A DNA stretch of 64,000 nucleotides, taken from Marthasterias glacialis (taxonomy: Eukaryota > Echinodermata > Asteroidea > Forcipulatida > Asteriidae). Below are positions 57,990-64,000 of the stretch, one piece after another (positions within the stretch are counted from its first letter, which is position 1; each line of letters begins with the position of its first letter). The notes beneath the pieces are model-generated. The model saw only the letters and a list, made by a program, of their open reading frames with translations, was not told where the DNA came from and ran no database searches. The stretch covers positions 3,043,592 to 3,107,591 of the forward strand of contig OU452222.1 of the NCBI GenBank assembly GCA_911728455.2, in the 5' to 3' direction. Made by a program: the position numbers and the translations under genes.

Positions 57990-60957
57990 TAGGGAGGATG
58001 CCAGGGACCGCGGAGTGAGGACACCCCGAGGATGTCCAGTGCATACATCCATGCTGTGTGTACGTCAACAATAGCTAAGGCCGCTACGTGTGTGCTGGAC
58101 CGCAGCCAGCAAAAAAAAAAAAAAAAACGCCGAAAAAAGAAGTCGGCAGCGCCAAGGCCAATAACTCCACAAATAATGGGGCTAGAGGGAATTTTCTTGT
58201 ACCTGCAGTTAGCTGCTATAGTCCTGCATCCGAAAATCTGGTTTTCCCGGTCAGCCAGGGCCATCTTCCGCCTTAAAACGACCAGGGAGCGGGGCTGCTC
58301 CGAATGTGCTTCAAACGCATGTCTAATGGCACTTTTGTACACAAAGCTGTAACAGAGTGAAAACAAGACTTAGCAACGGCTCTATCTCCCAAAGTATTGG
58401 CGGAAAACTGACAAATCTGACACTGTTGGAAAGCCCTGCTCATGGGCTTTCCGAAAATGCCGGTCTTATGGCTGCAGGATAAATAGGGAGGATGCCAGGG
58501 ACCGCGGAGTGAGGACACCCCGAGGATGTCCAGTGCATACAGCCATGCTGTGTGTACGTCAACAATAGCTAAGGCCGCTACGTGTGTGCTGGACCGCAGC
58601 CAGCAAAAAAAAAAACAAAAAAAAACGCCGAAAAAAAAAGTCGGCAGCGCCAAGGCCAATAACTCCACAAATAATGGGGCTAGAGGGAATTTTCTTGTAC
58701 CTGCAGTTAGCTGCTATAGTCCGGCATCTGAAAATCTGGTTTTCCCGGTCAGCCAGGGCCATCTTTCGCCTTAAAACGACCAGGGAGCGGGGCTGCTCCG
58801 AATGTGCTTCAAACGCATGTCTAATGGCACTTTTGTACACAAAGCTGTAACAGAGTGAAAACAAGACTTAGCAACGGCTCTATCTCCCAAAGTATTGGCG
58901 GAAAACTGACAAATCTTACACTGTTGGAAAGCCCTGCTCATGGGCTTTCCGAAAATGCCGGTCTTATGGCTGCAGCATAAATAGGGAGGATGCCAGGGAC
59001 CGCGGAGTGAGGACACCCCGAGGATGTCCAGTGCATACAGCCATGCTGTGTGTACGTCAACAATAGCCAAGGCCGCTACATGTGTGCTGGACCGCAGCCA
59101 GCAAAAAAAAAAAAAAACGCCGAAAAAAGAAGTCGGCAGCGCCAAGGCCAATTACTCCACAAATAATGGGTCTAGAGGGAATTTTCTTGTACCTGCAGTT
59201 AGCTGCCATAGTCCTGCATCCGAAAATCTGGTTTTCCCGGTCAGCCAGGGCCATCTTCCGCTTTAAAACGACCAGGGAGCGGGGCTGCTCCGAATGTGCT
59301 TCAAACGCATGTCTAATGGCACTTTTGTACACAAAGCTGTAACAGAGTGAAAACAAGACTTAGCAACGGCTCTATTTCCCAAAGTATTGGCGGAAAACTG
59401 ACAAATCTGACACTGTTGGAAAGCCCTGCTCATGGGCTTTCTGAAAATGCCGGTCTTATGGCTGCAGGATAAATAGGGAGGATGCCAGGGACCGCGGAGT
59501 GAGGACACCCCGAAAATGTCCAGTGCATACATCCATGCTGTGTGTACGTCAACAATAGCTAAGGCCGCTACGTGTGTGCTGGACCGCAGCCAGCAAAAAA
59601 AAAAAAAAAAACGCCGAAAAAAGAAGTCGGCAGCGCCAAGGCCAATAACTCCACAAATAATGGGGCTAGAGGGAATTTTCTTGTACCTGCAGTTAGCTGC
59701 TATAGTCCTGCATCCGAAAATCTGGTTTTCCCGGTCAGCCAGGGCCATCTTCCGCCTTAAAACGACCAGGGAGCGGGGCTGCTCCGAATGTGCTTCAAAC
59801 GCATGTCTAATGGCACTTTTGTACACAAAGCTGTAACAGAGTGAAAACAAGACTTAGCAACGGCTCTATCTCCCAAAGTATTGGCGGAAAACTGACAAAT
59901 CTGACACTGTTGGAAAGCCCTGCTCATGGGCTTTCCGAAAATGCCGGTCTTATGGCTGCAGGATAAATAGGGAGGATGCCAGGGACCGCGGAGTGAGGAC
60001 ACCCCGAGGATGTCCAGTGCATACAGCCATGCTGTGTGTACGTCAACAATAGCTAAGGCCGCTACGTGTGTGCTGGACCGCAGCCAGCAAAAAAAAACAC
60101 AAAAAAAAACGCCGAAAAAAGAAGTCGGCAGCGCCAAGGCCAATAACTCCACAAATAATGGGGCTAGAGGGAATTTTCTTGTACCTGCAGTTAGCTGCTA
60201 TAGTCCGGCATCTGAAAATCTGGTTTTCCCGGTCAGCCAGGGCCATCTTTCGCCTTAAAACGACCAGGGAGCGGGGCTGCTCCGAATGTGCTTCAAACGC
60301 ATGTCTAATGGCACTTTTGTACACAAAGCTGTAACAGAGTGAAAACAAGACTTAGCAACGGCTCTATCTCCCAAAGTATTGGCGGAAAACTGACAAATCT
60401 GACACTGTTGGAAAGCCCTGCTCATGGGCTTTCCGAAAATGCCGGTCTTATGGCTGCAGCATCAATAGAAAGGATGCCAGGGACCGCGGAGTGAGGACAC
60501 CCCGAGGATGTCCAGTGCATACGGCCATGCTGTATGTACGTCAACAATAGCCAAGGCCGCTACATGTGTGCTGGACCGCAGCCAGCAAAAAAAAAAAAAA
60601 ACGCCGAAAAAAGAAGTCGGCAGCGCCAAGGCCAATTACTCCACAAATAATGGGTCTAGAGGGAATTTTCTTGTACCTGCAGTTAGCTGCCATAGTCCTG
60701 CATCCGAAAATCTGGTTTTCCCGGTCAGCCAGGGCCATCTTCCGCTTTAAAACGACCAGGGAGCGGGGCTGCTCCGAATGTGCTTCAAACGCATGTCTAA
60801 TGGCACTTTTGTACACAAAGCTGTAACAGAGTGAAAACAAGACTTAGCAACGGCTCTATTTCCCAAAGTATTGGCGGAAAACTGACAAATCTGACACTGT
60901 TGGAAAGCCCTGCTCATGGGCTTTCCGAAAATGCCGGTCTTATGGCTGCAGGATAAA
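57990..60957 (+). repeat. Three-unit duplication, units 118-120 and 121-123 (1,484-bp offset)
   Basis: Starts 57990, 58484 and 58982 recur at 59474, 59968 and 60466, each exactly 1,484 bp on. Private marks are GCATACATCCATG (58041, 59525; also in unit 116 at 57048), AGTCCGGCATCTG (58719, 60203), CATCTTTCGCC, and GCTACATG with CCAATTACTCC and GGGTCTAGAGG. The copies differ in the leader (GAGGATG against GAAAATG) and in how C breaks the A-tract. Confidence 0.87.
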
Positions 60958-61444
60958 TAGGGAGGATGCCAGGGACCGCGGAGTGAGGACACCCCGAAAA
61001 TGTCCAGTGCATACGGCCATGCTGTATGTACGTCAACAATAGCCAAGGCCGCTACGTGTGTGCTGGACCGCATAAAAAAAAAAAAAAACGCCGAAAAAAG
61101 AAGTCGGCAGCGCCAAGGCCAATAACTCCACAAATAATGGGGCTAGAGGGAATTTTCTTGTACCTGCAGTTAGCTGCCATAGTCCTGCATCCGAAAATCT
61201 GGTTTTCCCGGTCAGCCAGGGCCATCTTCCGCCTTGAAACGACCAGGGAGCGGGGCTGCTCCGAATGTGCTTCAAACGCATGTCTAATGGCACTTTTGTA
61301 CACAAAGCTGTAACAGAGTGAAAACAAGACTTAGCAACGGCTCTATCTCCCAAAGTATTGGCGGAAAACTGACAAATCTGACACTGTTGGAAAGCCCTGC
61401 TCATGGGCTTTCCGAAAATGCCGGTCTTATGGCTGCAGCATAAA
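60958..61444 (+). repeat. Unit 124, shortest full-length unit (487 bp)
   Basis: Before the A-tract the usual CCGCAGCCAGCATAAA reads CCGCATAAA at about 61069. Seven bases are lost between two GCA triplets, as expected of replication slippage. The CATAAA form of the tract start links this unit to units 114 (56010) and 126 (61940), which keep the seven bases. Confidence 0.85.
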
Positions 61445-64000
61445 TAGGGAGGATGCCAGGGACCGCGGAGTGAGGACACCCCGAGGATTTCCAGTGCATA
61501 CGGCCATGCTGTATGTACGTCAACAATAGCCAAGGCCGCTACGTGTGTGCTGGACCGCAGCCAGCAAAAAAAAAAAAAAAAAACGCCGAAAAAAGAAGTC
61601 GGCAGCGCCAAGGCCAATAACTCCACAAATAATGGGGCTAGAGGGAATTTTCTTGTACCTGCAGTTAGCTGCCATAGTCCTGCATCCGAAAATCTGGTTT
61701 TCCCGGTCAGCCAGGGCCATCTTCCGCCTTGAAACGACCAGGGAGCGGGGCTGCTCCGAATGTGCTTCAAACGCATGTCTAATGGCACTTTTGTACACAA
61801 AGCTGTAACAGAGTGAAAACAAGACTTAGCAACGGCTCTATCTCCCAAAGTATTGGCGGAAAACTGACAAATCTGACACTGTTGGAAAGCCCTGCTCATG
61901 GGCTTTCCGAAAATGCCGGTCTTATGGCTGCAGGATAAATAGGGAGGATGCCAGGGACCGCGGAGTGAGGACACCCCGAAAATGTCCAGTGCATACGGCC
62001 ATGCTGTATGTACGTCAACAATAGCCAAGGCCGCTACGTGTGTGCTGGACCGCAGCCAGCATAAAAAAAAAAAAAAACGCCGAAAAAAGAAGTCGGCAGC
62101 GCCAAGGCCAATAACTCCACAAATAATGGGGCTAGAGGGAATTTTCTTGTACCTGCAGTTAGCTGCCATAGTCCTGCATCCGAAAATCTGGTTTTCCCGG
62201 TCAGCCAGGGCCATCTTCCGCCTTGAAACGACCAGGGAGCGGGGCTGCTCCGAATGTGCTTCAAACGCATGTCTAATGGCACTTTTGTACACAAAGCTGT
62301 AACAGAGTGAAAACAAGACTTAGCAACGGCTCTATCTCCCAAAGTATTGGCGGAAAACTGACAAATCTGACACTGTTGAAAAGCCCTGCTCATGGGCTTT
62401 CCGAAAATGCCGGTCTTATGGCTGCAGGATAAATAGCGAGGATGCCAGGGAACGCGGAGTGAGGACACCCCGAGCATGTCCAGTGGATACGGCCATGCTG
62501 TATGTACGTCAACAATAGCCAAGGCCGCTACGTGTGTGCTGGACCGCAGCCAGCAAAAAAAAAAAAAAAAAACGCCGAAAAAAGAAGTTGGCAGCGCCAA
62601 GGCCAATAACTCCACAAATAATGGGGCTAGAGGGAATTTTCTTGTACCTGCAGTTAGCTGCCATAGTCCTGCATCCGAAAATCTGGTTTTCCCGGTCAGC
62701 CAGGGCCATCTTCCGCCTTAAAACGACCAGGGAGCGGGGCTGCTCCGAATGTGCTTCAAACGCATGTCTAATGGCACTTTTGTACACAAAGCTGTAACAG
62801 AGTGAAAACAAGACTTAGCAACGGCTCTATCTCCCAAAGTATTGGCGGAAAACTGACAAATCTGACACTGTTGGAAAGCCCTGCTCATGGGCTTTCCGAA
62901 AATGACGGTCTTATGGCTGCAGCATAAATAGGGAGGATGCCAGGGACCGCGGAGTGAGGACACCCCGAGGATGTCCAGTGCATACGGCCATGCTGTATGT
63001 ACGTCAACAATAGCCAAGGCCGCTACGTGTGTGCTGGACCGCAGCCAGCAAAAAAAAAAAAAAAACGCCGAAAAAAGAAGTCGGCAGCGCCAAGGCCAAT
63101 AACTCCACAAATAATGGGGCTAGAGGGAATTTTCTTGTACCTGCAGTTAGCTGCCATAGTCCTGCATCCGAAAATCTGGTTTTCCCGGTCAGCCAGGGCC
63201 ATCTTCCGCCTTGAAACGACCAGGGAGCGGGGCTGCTCCGAATGTGCTTCAAACGCATGTCTAATGGCACTTTTGTACACAAAGCTGTAACAGAGTGAAA
63301 ACAAGACTTAGCAACGGCTCTATTTCCCAAAGTATTGGCGGAAAACTGACAAATCTGACACTGTTGGAAAGCCCTGCTCATGGGCTTTCCGAAAATGCCG
63401 GTCTTATGGCTGCAGCATAAATAGGGAGGATGCCAGGGACCGCGGAGTGAGGACACCCCGAACATGTCCAGTGCATACGGCCATGCTGTATGTACGTCAA
63501 CAATAGCCAAGGCCGCTACGTGTGTGCTGGACCGCAGCCAGCAAAAAAAAAAAAAAAAACGCCGAAAAAAGAAGTCGGCAGCGCCAAGGCCAATAACTCC
63601 ACAAATAATGGGGCTAGAGGGAATTTTTTTGTACCTGCAGTTAGCTGCCATAGTCCTGCATCCGAAAATCTGGTTTTCCCGGTCAGCCAGGGCCATCTTC
63701 CGCCTTAAAACGACCAGGGAGCGGGGCTGCTCCGAATGTGCTTCAAACGCATGTCTAATGGCACTTTTGTACACAAAGCTGTAACAGAGTGAAAACAAGA
63801 CTTAGCAACGGCTCTATTTCCCAAAGTATTGGCGGAAAACTGACAAATCTGACACTGTTGGAAAGCCCTGCTCATGGGCTTTCCGAAAATGCCGGTCTTA
63901 TGGCTGCAGGATAAATAGGGAGGATGCCAGGGACCGCGGAGTGAGGACACCCCGAGCATGTCCAGTGGATACGGCCATGCTGTATGTACGTCAACAATAG
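61445..64000 (+). repeat. Units 125-130, ordinary units to the window edge
   Basis: Five full units and one partial unit follow, mostly type B and 493-495 bp. Unit 127 (62434) has TAGCGAGG like unit 38, and units 127 and 130 have GAGCATG with GTGGATAC like units 35, 37, 39 and 115. Unit 125 has GAGGATTTCC, which removes the ATG seen at that place in most others. The array runs off the end of the window with no sign of a boundary. Confidence 0.85.

Larger units (their letters stand above)
1..64000 (+). repeat. Satellite array of ~497-bp units, 130 units, head to tail
   Basis: The same unit repeats without a break and always in one orientation. Unit starts (at TAGGGAGGATG or a variant) are: 1, 502, 995, 1491, 1994, 2491, 2992, 3485, 3986, 4480, 4980, 5474, 5967, 6469, 6964, 7465, 7959, 8456, 8957, 9451, 9947, 10450, 10945, 11447, 11941, 12444, 12936, 13439, 13934, 14435, 14929, 15422, 15925, 16421, 16915, 17411, 17904, 18399, 18890, 19384, 19883, 20381, 20876, 21383, 21878, 22372, 22864, 23358, 23850, 24343, 24844, 25343, 25839, 26334, 26834, 27335, 27828, 28329, 28828, 29323, 29816, 30316, 30816, 31310, 31810, 32311, 32806, 33306, 33801, 34301, 34801, 35296, 35791, 36291, 36786, 37287, 37782, 38282, 38778, 39278, 39778, 40273, 40773, 41273, 41767, 42265, 42757, 43256, 43754, 44255, 44749, 45246, 45739, 46238, 46738, 47237, 47738, 48231, 48724, 49223, 49722, 50221, 50721, 51212, 51711, 52210, 52709, 53208, 53709, 54025, 54525, 55018, 55518, 56010, 56504, 56997, 57492, 57990, 58484, 58982, 59474, 59968, 60466, 60958, 61445, 61940, 62434, 62929, 63422, 63916. 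Units differ mainly at scattered single bases and in A-tract length. Neither array end lies in the window. The choice of unit start is arbitrary. Confidence 0.99.

Noticed and set aside
1..64000. CRISPR array or a phage or plasmid repeat
   Set aside because: There are no unique spacers between repeats, the units are about 497 bp and abut directly, and no associated genes are present.
1..64000. Tandem 5S rRNA, U snRNA or spliced-leader gene cluster
   Set aside because: Unit size would fit, and TACGGCCATGCTG slightly recalls the start of 5S rRNA, but the rest of 5S is absent and I could not place U1, U2, U5, U6 or known spliced-leader motifs. A covariance-model search (Rfam) would settle it.

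Overview
The whole 64-kb window is one uninterrupted head-to-tail satellite array. I see no unique flanking sequence, no inversion, no recognisable protein gene and no recognisable tRNA, rRNA or snRNA. Counting from the conserved start TAGGGAGGATG, there are 130 units. Of these, 128 are full length (487-507 bp, mostly 491-503), one carries an internal deletion (316 bp, from 53709) and one is cut by the window end (from 63916). The array enters at base 1 and leaves at base 64000, so its true length is unknown and at least 64 kb.

The organism is almost certainly a eukaryote, because long homogenised satellite with nested higher-order repeats is typical of centromeric, pericentromeric or other heterochromatic blocks. 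The species cannot be named from this sequence. CpG is common (about 23 per unit by my hand count), so the array does not look like strongly CpG-depleted vertebrate satellite. No match to a named satellite was recognised.

Each unit has the same layout on the + strand: (1) a CCGCGG-containing leader; (2) an 11-bp imperfect hairpin around offset 50-74; (3) a poly(A) tract of about 13-26 bases near offset 122, which causes most length variation; (4) a short GCCGA/TCGGC hairpin; (5) a roughly 130-bp stretch with a PstI site; (6) a GGAGC/GCTCC hairpin; (7) a perfect 9-bp hairpin GGAAAGCCC/GGGCTTTCC; (8) a second PstI site and an ATAAATAG motif leading into the next unit. Two haplotypes of the first hairpin are interspersed: type A (CATACAGCC..TGTGTG..AGCTAAGG, usually a long A-tract, about 500 bp) and type B (CATACGGCC..TGTATG..AGCCAAGG, usually a shorter A-tract, about 494 bp).

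By diagnostic variants the array falls into domains. From 1 to about 16.4 kb it is a mosaic in which units 1-15 are re-used as units 18-29 and again as 30-33. From 16.4 to 23.5 kb there are two-unit duplications. From 23.5 to 30.5 kb there is a clean seven-unit (3,485 bp) repeat present twice. From 30.5 to 40.8 kb there are five-, ten- and eleven-unit offsets. From 40.8 to about 50.2 kb there are three copies of a six-to-seven-unit block. From 50.2 to 61 kb there are one-, three- and ten-unit duplications and the single deletion. From 61 to 64 kb the units are ordinary. The pattern fits repeated unequal exchange or gene conversion.

Long open frames exist (up to 860 codons on the minus strand), but they are by-products of a stop-poor repeat whose reading frame is set by the A-tract length. 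I do not annotate them as genes. The most notable signals are the array's nested history, the two linked hairpin haplotypes that both keep the + strand stem paired, and the A-tract length linked to them. I found no evidence for a new enzymatic or defence system.
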